A DNA stretch of 64,000 bases, taken from positions 45,259-109,258 of the forward strand of contig NZ_BMDT01000011.1 in the NCBI RefSeq assembly GCF_014635985.1, given 5' to 3'. A program made the position numbers and the translations under genes. The notes below the pieces were generated by a model, which worked only from the letters and a program-made list of their open reading frames with translations, was not told the DNA's origin and made no database searches. The DNA comes from Enterococcus alcedinis (GTDB lineage Bacteria > Bacillota > Bacilli > Lactobacillales > Enterococcaceae). Shown one piece after another: positions 9,412-17,158 of this stretch. Within the stretch, counting starts at the first letter, position 1. Each line of letters opens with the position of its first letter.

Positions 9412-10275
9412 ATGAAAAAACAGACACCGAAATACGAGGGTAAAAAACATTCTTTTGACAAGAAAGAATCGTTTAATCGTAAAAATAAAAGCCGTGATTC
9501 CTATCAAGGGAATGATACAAAACATGAGAAAACAGCGGAAGAAATTGCCGAAAACTTTGTTTTTGGTCACCATGCTGTCGCGGAAGCAATCAAAGAAGGT
9601 CGCGGAAATAAATTATTTATTTTAGAAGATGCACGAGGCGACAAGATTAACGATTTAAAAGAATTGGCTCAAACCGCCGCAGTCCCAGTGAAATGGGTAC
9701 CAAAACAAAAATTGGATAGCCTCTCACAAGATGCCGTGCATCAAGGCGTTGTTTTAGCGATTACGCCTTATGATTATTTATCATTATCCGAACTCCTAGC
9801 TCAGAAAAAAGAAAATCCTTTTTATCTAATCTTAGATCGATTATCCGATCCACACAACTTTGGTTCGATTTTGCGAACAGCAGATGCAAGTGGTGTCGAT
9901 GGTATTATTATTCCGAAACACCGATCAGTTGGGATTACACCAGTTGTTGTGAAGACTTCAACGGGCGCTGTAGAACACGTGCCCGTTGCGCGTGTCACCA
10001 ACTTAAGTCAAACAATCAAAGAATTAAAAGAGCAAGGTTTCTGGATTTTTGGGACAGACATGGAAGGAACTTCTTATAACAAGTGGAATGCCCAAGGTTC
10101 GATTGCCTTAATTATTGGTAATGAAGGCAGCGGCATGAGTGAAGGCTTGAAAAAAGAAGTCGATGAGATGTTAACCATTCCGATGACTGGTCACGTTCAA
10201 AGTTTAAATGCGTCTGTTGCAGCGAGTCTACTAATGTATGAGGTATTCCGTCAGAGAAATTTCGGTGACTTATGA
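9412..10275 (+). CDS. rlmB: 23S rRNA (guanosine-2'-O-)-methyltransferase RlmB (TrmH family)
   Basis: SPOUT-class methyltransferase predicted to modify guanosine 2251 (E. coli numbering) of 23S rRNA. The 287-residue protein has a basic, Lys-rich N-terminal extension of about 45 residues, then a substrate-binding domain from VFGHHAVAEAI. The trefoil-knot catalytic domain shows LDRLSDPHNFGSILRTADA, IIGNEGSGMS and the C-terminal SLNASVAASLLMYE motif. The extension is longer than in E. coli RlmB but common in Gram-positives. Its TGA overlaps the start of the next gene by four bases. Confidence 0.93.
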   Translation: MKKQTPKYEGKKHSFDKKESFNRKNKSRDSYQGNDTKHEKTAEEIAENFVFGHHAVAEAIKEGRGNKLFILEDARGDKINDLKELAQTAAVPVKWVPKQKLDSLSQDAVHQGVVLAITPYDYLSLSELLAQKKENPFYLILDRLSDPHNFGSILRTADASGVDGIIIPKHRSVGITPVVVKTSTGAVEHVPVARVTNLSQTIKELKEQGFWIFGTDMEGTSYNKWNAQGSIALIIGNEGSGMSEGLKKEVDEMLTIPMTGHVQSLNASVAASLLMYEVFRQRNFGDL

Positions 10276-10805
10276 AACAAGATTTATTAATCGTGGATGG
10301 TTACAATATGATTGGCTTTTGGCCAGAACTCGTTCGATTAAAAAATCAAGATCGTTTAGAAGAAGCACGTGAGCAACTATTAAAGCGATTATCAAGTTAC
10401 GGAAAATATGAGGGCATTGAAATTATTGTTGTGTTCGATGCCCAACTCGTTCCAGGAATTACACAAAGTTATCGTCAACACCAACTAGAAGTCATTTTTA
10501 CCGAAGAGGGCGTGACAGCGGATAGTTATATCGAAAAGTTAGCTGGTGAGCGCAACAATATTGTCACCCAAGTCAGCGTAGCAACCAGCGATTTAGCTGA
10601 ACAATGGGTGATCTTTTCGCAAGGTGCCTTGCGGATATCTGCCCGTGAGTTGTATAAACTCGTTGAAAAAAATGATCAAAATATTGAGGTTCACCGAAAA
10701 GAAATCCACTTTAGTCATTTTCGTCGCAATTCGCCTTGGAATACAGAACAGTTGGAACGTTTAAGTGGAAAACTAAATGAATTAAGTCATAAGAAAAGAA
10801 AATGA
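10272..10805 (+). CDS. rae1: NYN-domain ribosome-associated endonuclease (YacP/Rae1)
   Basis: The 177-residue protein has an NYN/PIN-like domain: LIVDGYNMIGFWPEL at the N-terminus with the acidic metal site, VVFDAQLVPG near 55, EGVTADSYIEKLA near 81 and VATSDLAEQ near 103. B. subtilis Rae1 (YacP) cleaves mRNA in the ribosomal A site, and that role is transferred by homology. ATGA overlap with rlmB indicates coupling. The gene is followed by a hairpin that separates it from the sigma factor gene. Confidence 0.9.
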   Translation: MKQDLLIVDGYNMIGFWPELVRLKNQDRLEEAREQLLKRLSSYGKYEGIEIIVVFDAQLVPGITQSYRQHQLEVIFTEEGVTADSYIEKLAGERNNIVTQVSVATSDLAEQWVIFSQGALRISARELYKLVEKNDQNIEVHRKEIHFSHFRRNSPWNTEQLERLSGKLNELSHKKRK

Positions 10806-10851
10806 CAAAAAGTGACCCATTGAATGAGAATATTTAAGTGAATAAGATGAT

Positions 10852-10886
10852 ACGCTCCTTTTAGTAAAATGAAAAGGGGCGTTTTT
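10852..10886 (+). terminator. Hairpin with T-run overlapping the sigma factor ribosome site
   Basis: ACGCTCCTTTT (10852-10862) pairs with AAAAGGGGCGT (10872-10882) across a 9-base loop and is followed by TTTTT. The right arm contains AAAAGGGG, the only Shine-Dalgarno sequence for ATG 10888. The hairpin could end transcription from the rlmB-rae1 operon and also hide the ribosome site. Confidence 0.75.
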
Positions 10887-10887
10887 G

Positions 10888-11430
10888 ATGCAGAAAAAAT
10901 TAATTTTGACAGCGAAACAAGGAGATGAACAAGCATTAGAGGAGCTATACCATCAGTATCGACCACTTGTTTATGCCTTACGTAAGAAATATTATTTACG
11001 CGATTTAGACGAACAAGATTGGTTACAAGAAGGCTTTATTGTTTTCTACGATTGTTTGTGTGCCTTTGAATCAAGTCATGGTGCCTCACTTGGTTCGTTT
11101 TTTAAACGGGCGTTTGAAAATCGTGTCCGTAGCTTGATCCGTCGGGAGTTTGCTTACAAACGTCAATCGAATATCGGGGCGGTTTCCTTTGAACAAACAA
11201 TTACGGATGGTTTTGAGGATTTATGCGAATATACGAATGATTTTCAAGATCCTTTACAACAAATTTTAGTGCAGGAAGCGTTTGAAGAAAGTAAAGCAAG
11301 CCTCTCAAATCTAGAATTGGAAGCGTTATCTTTGTGTTTGGAAAAACCAATAGAAACACTCGATCCGAGTCTGTTTAGTGCTTATAATCGCTCAAGACGA
11401 AAAATTATTGCTTCTTTTAACGATAAATAA
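10888..11430 (+). CDS. Sigma-70 family factor, SigH/ComX-like
   Basis: A short sigma factor of about 180 residues. Region 2 is visible from LTAKQGDEQALEELYHQYRPLVYALRKKY through DLDEQDWLQEGFIVFYDCL to SLGSFFKRAFENRVRSLIRRE. A shorter C-terminal region 4-like helix-turn-helix (LSNLELEALSL, about 131) follows. Its position after yacP matches sigH/comX loci of Firmicutes. In streptococci and lactococci ComX switches on competence genes; whether this one does is unknown. Start ATG 10888; TTG 10885 is in frame. The ribosome site lies inside a terminator-like hairpin. The usual rpmG-secE-nusG genes do not follow. Confidence 0.82.
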   Translation: MQKKLILTAKQGDEQALEELYHQYRPLVYALRKKYYLRDLDEQDWLQEGFIVFYDCLCAFESSHGASLGSFFKRAFENRVRSLIRREFAYKRQSNIGAVSFEQTITDGFEDLCEYTNDFQDPLQQILVQEAFEESKASLSNLELEALSLCLEKPIETLDPSLFSAYNRSRRKIIASFNDK

Positions 11431-11489
11431 GAGAAAAATGAAGAAAATGAGCGAATTCTAATTGTAATCGAAATTAGTTTGTGATAAAC

Positions 11490-11518
11490 TTGTAATTTTC
11501 TATAAAATATGTTATGAT
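11490..11518 (+). promoter_or_regulatory. Promoter of veg
   Basis: TTGTAA (11490-11495), 17 bases, then TATGAT (11513-11518). The gene starts 22 bases downstream. Strong vegetative promoters are typical of veg. Confidence 0.72.
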
Positions 11519-11539
11519 AACACCCGTGAGGTGAACGCA

Positions 11540-11788
11540 ATGCCAACAACGTTAGCAACGATTAAGAAAGATTTAGAAGGACGTATTGGGAGCGAGATTA
11601 TGTTAGTTGCCCAGACCGGACGTAAACGTCAGACTGAGCGTCGAGGAATTTTAACCGAGACTTACCCGTCTGTCTTCGTGGTGGATTTAGATCCAAATGA
11701 AAACTCTTTTGAACGTGTTTCTTATAGTTACTCGGATGTTTTAACAAAAACAGTTGAGATTGAGTTTTTCGGTAAAGAAGTACTGTAA
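11540..11788 (+). CDS. veg: Veg protein
   Basis: Small conserved Gram-positive protein of 82 residues, close to the 86 of B. subtilis. The core TLATIKKDLEGRIGSEIMLVAQTGRKRQ and FVVDLDPNENSFERVSYSYSDVLT identify the family. In B. subtilis Veg stimulates biofilm matrix genes, possibly by countering SinR. No SinR is seen here, so the role is open. ATG 11540 follows GTGAGGTG. It is a monocistronic unit with its own promoter and terminator. Confidence 0.88.
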   Translation: MPTTLATIKKDLEGRIGSEIMLVAQTGRKRQTERRGILTETYPSVFVVDLDPNENSFERVSYSYSDVLTKTVEIEFFGKEVL

Positions 11789-11800
11789 ATAATAAAAATG

Positions 11801-11829
11801 GAAGCAAAGGATATCCTTTGGCTTCTTTT
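11801..11829 (+). terminator. Terminator after veg
   Basis: GAAGC and AAGG pair with CCTT and GCTTC around ATAT, followed by TTTTTTT. Confidence 0.88.
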
Positions 11830-11930
11830 TTTATTATCTTAAAACTGTTAAAGCATGCTTTCAGGTGTTAAAATAAATAGCAATAGAAAAGACGCAAACA
11901 GATAGCGTTTTTGAAGCAGGAGCGAATCAA

Positions 11931-12923
11931 ATGACGAAAAAAAAGGTGACAATTAAAGATGTAGCCAAACAATCAGGTGTCTCGATTGCAACGGTTTCAC
12001 AAATTTTAAATAATAACCAAGATAAATTTAGTCCAAAAACGGTCGAAAAAGTTTTGGAAGCGAAAGCGTCACTTAATTATGAACCGGATTATTTTGCGAG
12101 ACGGATGATTATGAAAAAAAGTAAGACGATTGGCGTTTTGGTACCCGATATTACGAATCCTTTTTTTGGTACGTTGTTAAGTGGGATTGAAAATGTTTTG
12201 TATCGCGAAAAATTTATTCCGATGTTGTGTAATGCCGATTTAGATGAAATAAAAGAAAGTCAGCACTTAGAAGAATTGAGTCGTCGAGGCGTGGATGGTT
12301 TTATTATTGCCAGTTCAGCGATTTCAAATCAAGCAATCAATGAAACACTACGTAAGAAAAATCTACCCTTTATTGTCCTTGATCAAAAGAAGGCGGAAGG
12401 GTTTAGTGATGCGATTTTAACGGAAGATTATCGTGGAGGGCAGTTAGCCGCGGAGCATTTGTTTGCTCTAGGTCACCGAAAAGTTGCAGTCGTGATGCCG
12501 GAGAATGCCTCAGCAAATATTCGCACGAGATTGGCGGGGTTTCAATCGATTTACCCAGAGGCTCAAATGATCCATAGTGAATTGTCAAAAGCTGCTGGAC
12601 GCAAAGCGGCTGTTGAAATTAGCCAATCTGAATTAACGGGATTGTTTGCGATAAATGACGAGATTGCTTTTGGTCTTTATTTAGGTTTAAAAGAAGCAGG
12701 GAAAAAAATTCCTGAAGATTACAGCGTTGTTGGTTATGATAACGTTGAAATGAGTGAGTTTGTGACGCCACAGTTAACGACAATCGCTCAACCAATCTTT
12801 GAATTGGGGCAACAATCGGCGGAACTCTTACTCGATCGAATTAAACATCCAGAAAAAGAATGGGAAGAAAAAACCTTAGCTGTTGAGCTGATTCAACGAT
12901 TTTCAACGGCACCCTTGAAATAG
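11931..12923 (+). CDS. rbsR: LacI-family regulator of ribose genes
   Basis: The 330-residue LacI/GalR repressor has an N-terminal helix-turn-helix (TIKDVAKQSGVSIATVSQILNN) and hinge helix, then a periplasmic-binding-like effector domain from KTIGVLVPDITNPFFG with AINDEIAFG and VVGYDNVE. It lies 100 bases before rbsKDU, so it is predicted to repress them and respond to ribose or a derivative. Two AAACGTTT palindromes before rbsK are the likely operators. The QIL rather than RVL in the recognition helix region is a small difference from CcpA. Start ATG 11931 follows GGAG. Confidence 0.9.
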   Translation: MTKKKVTIKDVAKQSGVSIATVSQILNNNQDKFSPKTVEKVLEAKASLNYEPDYFARRMIMKKSKTIGVLVPDITNPFFGTLLSGIENVLYREKFIPMLCNADLDEIKESQHLEELSRRGVDGFIIASSAISNQAINETLRKKNLPFIVLDQKKAEGFSDAILTEDYRGGQLAAEHLFALGHRKVAVVMPENASANIRTRLAGFQSIYPEAQMIHSELSKAAGRKAAVEISQSELTGLFAINDEIAFGLYLGLKEAGKKIPEDYSVVGYDNVEMSEFVTPQLTTIAQPIFELGQQSAELLLDRIKHPEKEWEEKTLAVELIQRFSTAPLK

Positions 12924-12934
12924 CTTTCAAGGTG
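12910..12934 (+). terminator. Hairpin spanning the rbsR stop codon
   Basis: CAC plus CTTGAAA pairs with TTTCAAGGTG across TAGC, with one bulged C. The TAG stop is in the loop. A short T-rich run (TATATTTTTG) follows ten bases later. Possible weak or attenuating terminator between rbsR and rbsK. Confidence 0.45.
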
Positions 12935-12955
12935 TGCTATATTTTTGTCACAGAA

Positions 12956-12982
12956 TTAAAACGTTTTAATAAAACGTTTTAA
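12956..12982 (+). promoter_or_regulatory. Twin palindromic operators before rbsK
   Basis: TTAAAACGTTTTAA at 12956-12969 is followed directly by TAAAACGTTTTAA at 12970-12982. Each is a perfect palindrome around ACGT with the central CG of LacI-family sites. The best candidate ligand is RbsR; CcpA is the alternative. Confidence 0.78.
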
Positions 12983-13023
12983 AAAATAATTATACAAGAA
13001 TAAAAAAATCAAGAGAAGGTAGC

Positions 13024-13947
13024 GTGAATGAAATGAATACGATTACAATCGTTGGCAGTATTAATCTTGATCGGACAATCCGAGTGGAAAAAATGCCTAA
13101 ACCAGGCGAGACGATGCATACAAAAGAAATATTTTCATCAGGTGGAGGAAAAGGCGCCAATCAAGCAGTCGCAGCGAAACGTTCAGAAGCCAAAACGCAA
13201 TTTATTGGAGCAATCGGACAAGATGATGCCGGACAAGTCATGTTTGAATTATTAACGCAAGAAGGGATTGATTTGACTGGTGTGGTAACGCTTGAAAATC
13301 AAGCAACCGGACAAGCGTACATCACCGTCGACAGTCAAGGTGAAAATAGTATCATGATTCATGCAGGAGCCAACAATGCCTTCACACCCGCTCACGTGCG
13401 AGCGCACCAACAGACAATTGAGCAAAGCGATTTTTTAATTGCCCAATTTGAAAGTACTCTAGCAAGCACAATCGAAGCGTTCACGATTGCCAGAGCAGCC
13501 GATGTAGTGACAATTTTAAATCCTGCGCCCGCTTTTACTAAAGTACCAGAAGCATTATTAAAAGTGACAGACATGATTGTACCAAATGAAACAGAGACAG
13601 AGATTTTAACAGGGATTAAAATCACAGATGAAGCGAGTATGCAGGAAGCAGCAACCGTATTACATGATTGGGGAATCCAAGCGGTGATTATTACGGTAGG
13701 TAGTAAAGGTGCTTTTTATAGCGTAGATGGACGCAGCGGTATGGTTCCGGCGTTCAAAGTCGAAGCGGTTGATACAACTGCCGCTGGAGATACGTTTATC
13801 GGTAGTTTAAGCAGTGTCTTGAAAAAAGATTTTAGTAATTTAGAAGAAGCGATTCGTTATGGCAACAAGGCGTCTTCACTAACGGTCCAACGTTTTGGCG
13901 CACAGCCTTCGATTCCTTATAAAAATGAATTAAGCGAGGAGATTTAA
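13024..13947 (+). CDS. rbsK: Ribokinase
   Basis: Phosphorylates D-ribose to ribose 5-phosphate. The PfkB-family protein of 307 residues has VVGSINLDRTIRVEKMPKPGETM at the N-terminus, the GGGKGANQAVAAKR sugar site near 40, NPAP near 167, and the anion-hole/catalytic motif DTTAAGDTFIGSL near 252. GTG 13024 sits four bases after AGAAGG. ATG 13033 is an alternative start with wide spacing. rbsD begins four bases after the stop. Output feeds the pentose phosphate pool and PRPP synthesis. Confidence 0.94.
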   Translation: MNEMNTITIVGSINLDRTIRVEKMPKPGETMHTKEIFSSGGGKGANQAVAAKRSEAKTQFIGAIGQDDAGQVMFELLTQEGIDLTGVVTLENQATGQAYITVDSQGENSIMIHAGANNAFTPAHVRAHQQTIEQSDFLIAQFESTLASTIEAFTIARAADVVTILNPAPAFTKVPEALLKVTDMIVPNETETEILTGIKITDEASMQEAATVLHDWGIQAVIITVGSKGAFYSVDGRSGMVPAFKVEAVDTTAAGDTFIGSLSSVLKKDFSNLEEAIRYGNKASSLTVQRFGAQPSIPYKNELSEEI

Positions 13948-13950
13948 CCA

Positions 13951-14346
13951 ATGAAAAAAAGTCTAGTTATCAATTCAGATATTTCAAGAGTGATTGCTCA
14001 AATGGGGCACTTCGATAAACTAAGTATTGGAGATGCGGGGATGCCTGTGCCAGCAACAACGGAAAAAATCGATTTAGCTGTCACCAATGGTGTACCAAGT
14101 TTTATGGCTGTTTTAAATAATATCTTAGAAGAATTAGCAGTTCAACGTATTTTTTTGGCAGAAGAAATTAAAACGGAAAATCCGCAAATTTTAAAAGAAA
14201 TTCAACAACGTCTTGGCGATACGCCAATTACGTTTATTCCACATAGTGAGATGAAACAAGAATTAAACAATTGTCATGCCTTTATTCGTACAGGGGAAAT
14301 GACACCTTATGCCAATATTTTATTAGAAAGTGGCGTTGTTTTTTAA
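13951..14346 (+). CDS. rbsD: D-ribose pyranase
   Basis: Interconverts the pyranose forms of ribose and speeds formation of the form used by ribokinase. The 131-residue protein is full length for RbsD, with the motifs [21 protein letters not shown] (catalytic His) near the N-terminus, FIPHSEMK near 91 and the C-terminal [20 protein letters not shown] precedes the start. It sits between kinase and transporter in a tight operon. Confidence 0.94.
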   Translation: MKKSLVINSDISRVIAQMGHFDKLSIGDAGMPVPATTEKIDLAVTNGVPSFMAVLNNILEELAVQRIFLAEEIKTENPQILKEIQQRLGDTPITFIPHSEMKQELNNCHAFIRTGEMTPYANILLESGVVF

Positions 14347-14366
14347 AGAACGGGAGGATTTTTTAA

Positions 14367-15254
14367 ATGAATACGATGGCATTATTAATTGGACTGGGTC
14401 CATTACTCGGTTGGGGGCTGTTCCCAACCGTTGCTTCAAAAATTGGTGGCCGTCCGGTCAATCAAATTGTCGGGACAACACTTGGAACATTTATTTTTGC
14501 ATTGGTTTTTGCCATGGTTAAAGGGATCGGATTACCAGGCGGAATGGATTTACTCTTTTCAATCTTGTCGGGTGTGGGATGGGCAAGTGCTCAAATTATT
14601 ACGTTTAAATCCTTTGCCTTGGTTGGTTCTTCAAGAGCGATGCCAATTACAACCGCTTTTCAACTATTGGGCGCGTCTTTATGGGGCGTTTTAGCCTTAG
14701 GAAATTGGCCAGGAACGACCGCAAGAATCTTCGGTAGTCTCGCTTTACTCTTAATTATATTGGGTGCTTGGATGACCGTTTGGACGGAGAAAAAGACACA
14801 GGAAAGCAGTCAATTACTACGAAAAGCGGTATTGATGCTAGCAGTTGGTGAAATTGGTTATTGGGCTTATTCAGCCGCACCACAAGCAACTTCAATTGAT
14901 GGCATGCAATCCTTTTTACCTCAATCAATCGGCATGCTTCTTGTGGCTGTGATTTACGCTGTCGTTTTACGTGTCAAAGACAAAGAACCTTTGGCTTTGT
15001 TAGAAGTCGTTTCCTATCAGCAAATTTTATCTGGTTTCTTCTTTGCTTTTGCCGCATTAACGTATTTAATTTCGGCACAACCGAATATGAATGGTTTAGC
15101 AACTGGTTTTATTTTATCGCAAACGTCGGTGGTATTAGCGACATTGACGGGAATCTTTGTTTTAAAACAAAAGAAAACCAAAAAAGAAATGATAGTAACC
15201 ATGGTTGGTTTAGGGTTAATTTTACTTGCAGCCACGATGACGATTATGATTTAA
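14367..15254 (+). CDS. rbsU: Ribose uptake protein RbsU (GRP/RhaT-type transporter)
   Basis: The 295-residue protein is almost entirely hydrophobic, with about ten membrane segments and a short KKTQESS cytoplasmic break near 138. It belongs to the glucose/ribose porter family (GlcU/RbsU), a proton symporter type. In Lactobacillus sakei rbsU lies with rbsD, rbsK and rbsR, and ribose specificity is inferred from that association. GGGAGG precedes ATG 14367. No ABC-type rbsACB genes are present, so this is likely the sole ribose importer of the operon. A terminator follows. Confidence 0.9.
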   Translation: MNTMALLIGLGPLLGWGLFPTVASKIGGRPVNQIVGTTLGTFIFALVFAMVKGIGLPGGMDLLFSILSGVGWASAQIITFKSFALVGSSRAMPITTAFQLLGASLWGVLALGNWPGTTARIFGSLALLLIILGAWMTVWTEKKTQESSQLLRKAVLMLAVGEIGYWAYSAAPQATSIDGMQSFLPQSIGMLLVAVIYAVVLRVKDKEPLALLEVVSYQQILSGFFFAFAALTYLISAQPNMNGLATGFILSQTSVVLATLTGIFVLKQKKTKKEMIVTMVGLGLILLAATMTIMI

Positions 15255-15261
15255 TCAAAAA

Positions 15262-15307
15262 AAAGAACGGTAACTTTCGCTAATTTAGGAAAGTTATCGT
15301 TCTTTTT
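15262..15307. terminator. Bidirectional terminator between rbsU and mscL
   Basis: AAAGAACG, GTAACTTTC and GAAAGTTA, CGTTCTTT pair around an AT-rich loop, with T-runs on both strands. It serves the convergent rbsU and mscL genes. Confidence 0.88.
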
Positions 15308-15311
15308 AATG

Positions 15312-15734
15312 TTATTTATTTTTATCAGCGTTGGCTTGTAATAAATCGCGAATTTCTTTTAAGTAATCTTCGCTTGTATAAGTGATTTCTTCTTCTTCCT
15401 CTACTTTTTTGGCGGTCAAAGCTTTCGCATGGTTCACAGATTTGACTACAAGGAATAAGACAAAGCCGGTAATCAGGAATGTAATAATTGCACTAACAAT
15501 GACACTAAATTCGAACTTCACGCCATTTACGCTAAACGTTAACACGCTTAAAGCATCATTCATGTCGCCTTTGATAAACAATGAAATAAATAATTCAATC
15601 AATGGCGTAATTAAATTATCAACAATGGCAGTCACAATTCCCGTGAATGCTGCTCCAATAACAACCCCAATCGCAAGATTCAATGCATCGCCTTTAATAA
15701 TAAATTCTTTAAACTCGCTTCCTAACTTTTTCAT
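15312..15734 (-). CDS. mscL: Large-conductance mechanosensitive channel
   Basis: Pentameric membrane channel that opens under high membrane tension and releases solutes during osmotic downshock. The 140-residue protein begins FKEFIIKGDALNLAIGVVIGAAF, the amphipathic helix plus TM1 with the hydrophobic gate. TM2 spans about residues 73-97, followed by a charged C-terminal helix. The length and arrangement are standard. Monocistronic on the minus strand, convergent with rbsU. AAAGGGG precedes the start. Confidence 0.95.
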   Translation of the reverse strand: MKKLGSEFKEFIIKGDALNLAIGVVIGAAFTGIVTAIVDNLITPLIELFISLFIKGDMNDALSVLTFSVNGVKFEFSVIVSAIITFLITGFVLFLVVKSVNHAKALTAKKVEEEEEITYTSEDYLKEIRDLLQANADKNK

Positions 15735-15829
15735 TATAAAACCCCTTTCGTATAGAATAAATTAAGTATAAACTTCTTTAAAAAAAATTACCAACAAGAA
15801 GGCGTATCTTTAGCGCTTTTAAGACCAAG

Positions 15830-15857
15830 TTGAATTTTTCCTGTGCTATAATATTAT
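15830..15857 (+). promoter_or_regulatory. Probable promoter of the M16 peptidase operon
   Basis: TTGAAT (15830-15835), 16 bases, TATTAT (15852-15857). An overlapping TATAAT at 15847 is an alternative -10 element but lacks a good -35 partner. Confidence 0.5.
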
Positions 15858-15889
15858 AGAATAACTTTATTAGGAAAAGGAGCTTTTTA

Positions 15890-17158
15890 ATGACGATTCA
15901 AATCCAACCAGGTGTTACTTTAACAGTCATTCCAACTGAAAAATATAAAACGATTCGTTTATTTGCACGCTTCTCAGCTAAGCATACGCAAAAAGATGCC
16001 GCAAGCCGGACGTTACTAACAAGTATTTTAGAAACAAATAGTTTAAACTATCCAACCCAAACAGCTCTTAGCGCTAAATTAGCCGATTTATATGGTGCCA
16101 GCTTTGGCTTAAATGTTGGCAAACGTGGTAATTTGCATCAAGTTAATCTTTCAATGACGGTAGTAAATGGAAAATACATTGAGCAAGCGAGTGTCTTTTC
16201 GGAAGCCGTTGCTTTTTTGAAAGAAATTTTATTTTACCCAAATATCCAAGACGGCCAGTTTGAGCAACAAACATTTGATTTAGAAAAAAACAACTTGATT
16301 GCTTATATCGAAAGTATCCAAGAAGATAAACAGAGCTTAGCCTCTTTGAAGCTACAAGAGCTCTTTTTTAACGACGATGAAGATCAAAAAACTCCAAGTT
16401 TTGGTCGAGTGGAAGAGTTAAAAGACGTAACGACGCAAAGTTTAGTTCAGACGTATCAAAAAATGTTAGAAGAAGATCAAATTGATCTTTTTGTCGTAGG
16501 AGACGTCACAGAAGCGGCGGTATTAAAAGAAATCGAGCAATTACCTTTTGCACGTACGCAACGAGTAGCGCCTTCAATGTTCTATCGTCAGCTATCTAAG
16601 TCAACGATTCAAGAAGAAACAATGACAGAAAATGTCTTACAAGGAAAATTAAACTTAGGTTATGCAACGAACATTTATTATGATGATCCAAAGCGCTATG
16701 CGTTAATGGTTTTTAACGGCTTATTTGGTGGCTTTCCTCATTCAAAACTCTTTATGAACGTCCGTGAAAAAGAGAGCTTAGCTTATTATGCATCAAGTAG
16801 TGCCGATACTTTCCGTGGTTTTTTATCAGTACAAACTGGGATTGATGGGAAGAATCGTGAAGCAGCGATGGCCTTGATTCGTGAACAACTAGCAGCGTTG
16901 GGTCGTGGAGAAGTCACAGAAGAAGAATTAGCCAAAACGAAAGCGATGCTAAAAAATCAGTACTTATTGTCTTTAGATAATCCGCAAGCGTTGATTGAGA
17001 CGGCTTATTTAGATACGTGGTTACCTGAAACGAAACAAAATCAAGAAGAGTTGATTGAAAAAATCATGCGTGTCACGAAAGAAGAAGTTCAAGCCGTGGC
17101 ACAACAAATTCAATTAGAGTCAATCTTCTTTTTAAATGGAGAGCAAAATGATGAATAA
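15890..17158 (+). CDS. M16-family zinc protease homologue lacking the metal motif (YfmF/AlbE type)
   Basis: A 422-residue pitrilysin-fold protein. It aligns with the first member of the paired M16 proteins but shows no HxxEH motif, so it is probably the non-catalytic partner. The R/Y-type pair in the C-terminal half is visible in LFMNVREKESLAYYASS (about 281-297), which helps bind substrate in such heterodimers. GGAG precedes ATG 15890. It overlaps the next gene by eight bases. The pair lies upstream of rodZ-pgsA in many lactic acid bacteria. The substrate is unknown. Confidence 0.88.
   Translation: MTIQIQPGVTLTVIPTEKYKTIRLFARFSAKHTQKDAASRTLLTSILETNSLNYPTQTALSAKLADLYGASFGLNVGKRGNLHQVNLSMTVVNGKYIEQASVFSEAVAFLKEILFYPNIQDGQFEQQTFDLEKNNLIAYIESIQEDKQSLASLKLQELFFNDDEDQKTPSFGRVEELKDVTTQSLVQTYQKMLEEDQIDLFVVGDVTEAAVLKEIEQLPFARTQRVAPSMFYRQLSKSTIQEETMTENVLQGKLNLGYATNIYYDDPKRYALMVFNGLFGGFPHSKLFMNVREKESLAYYASSSADTFRGFLSVQTGIDGKNREAAMALIREQLAALGRGEVTEEELAKTKAMLKNQYLLSLDNPQALIETAYLDTWLPETKQNQEELIEKIMRVTKEEVQAVAQQIQLESIFFLNGEQNDE

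Noticed and set aside
15890-17158. First M16 protein as an active protease
   Set aside because: No HxxEH or HxxE-like zinc motif can be found; it is more likely the inactive partner.
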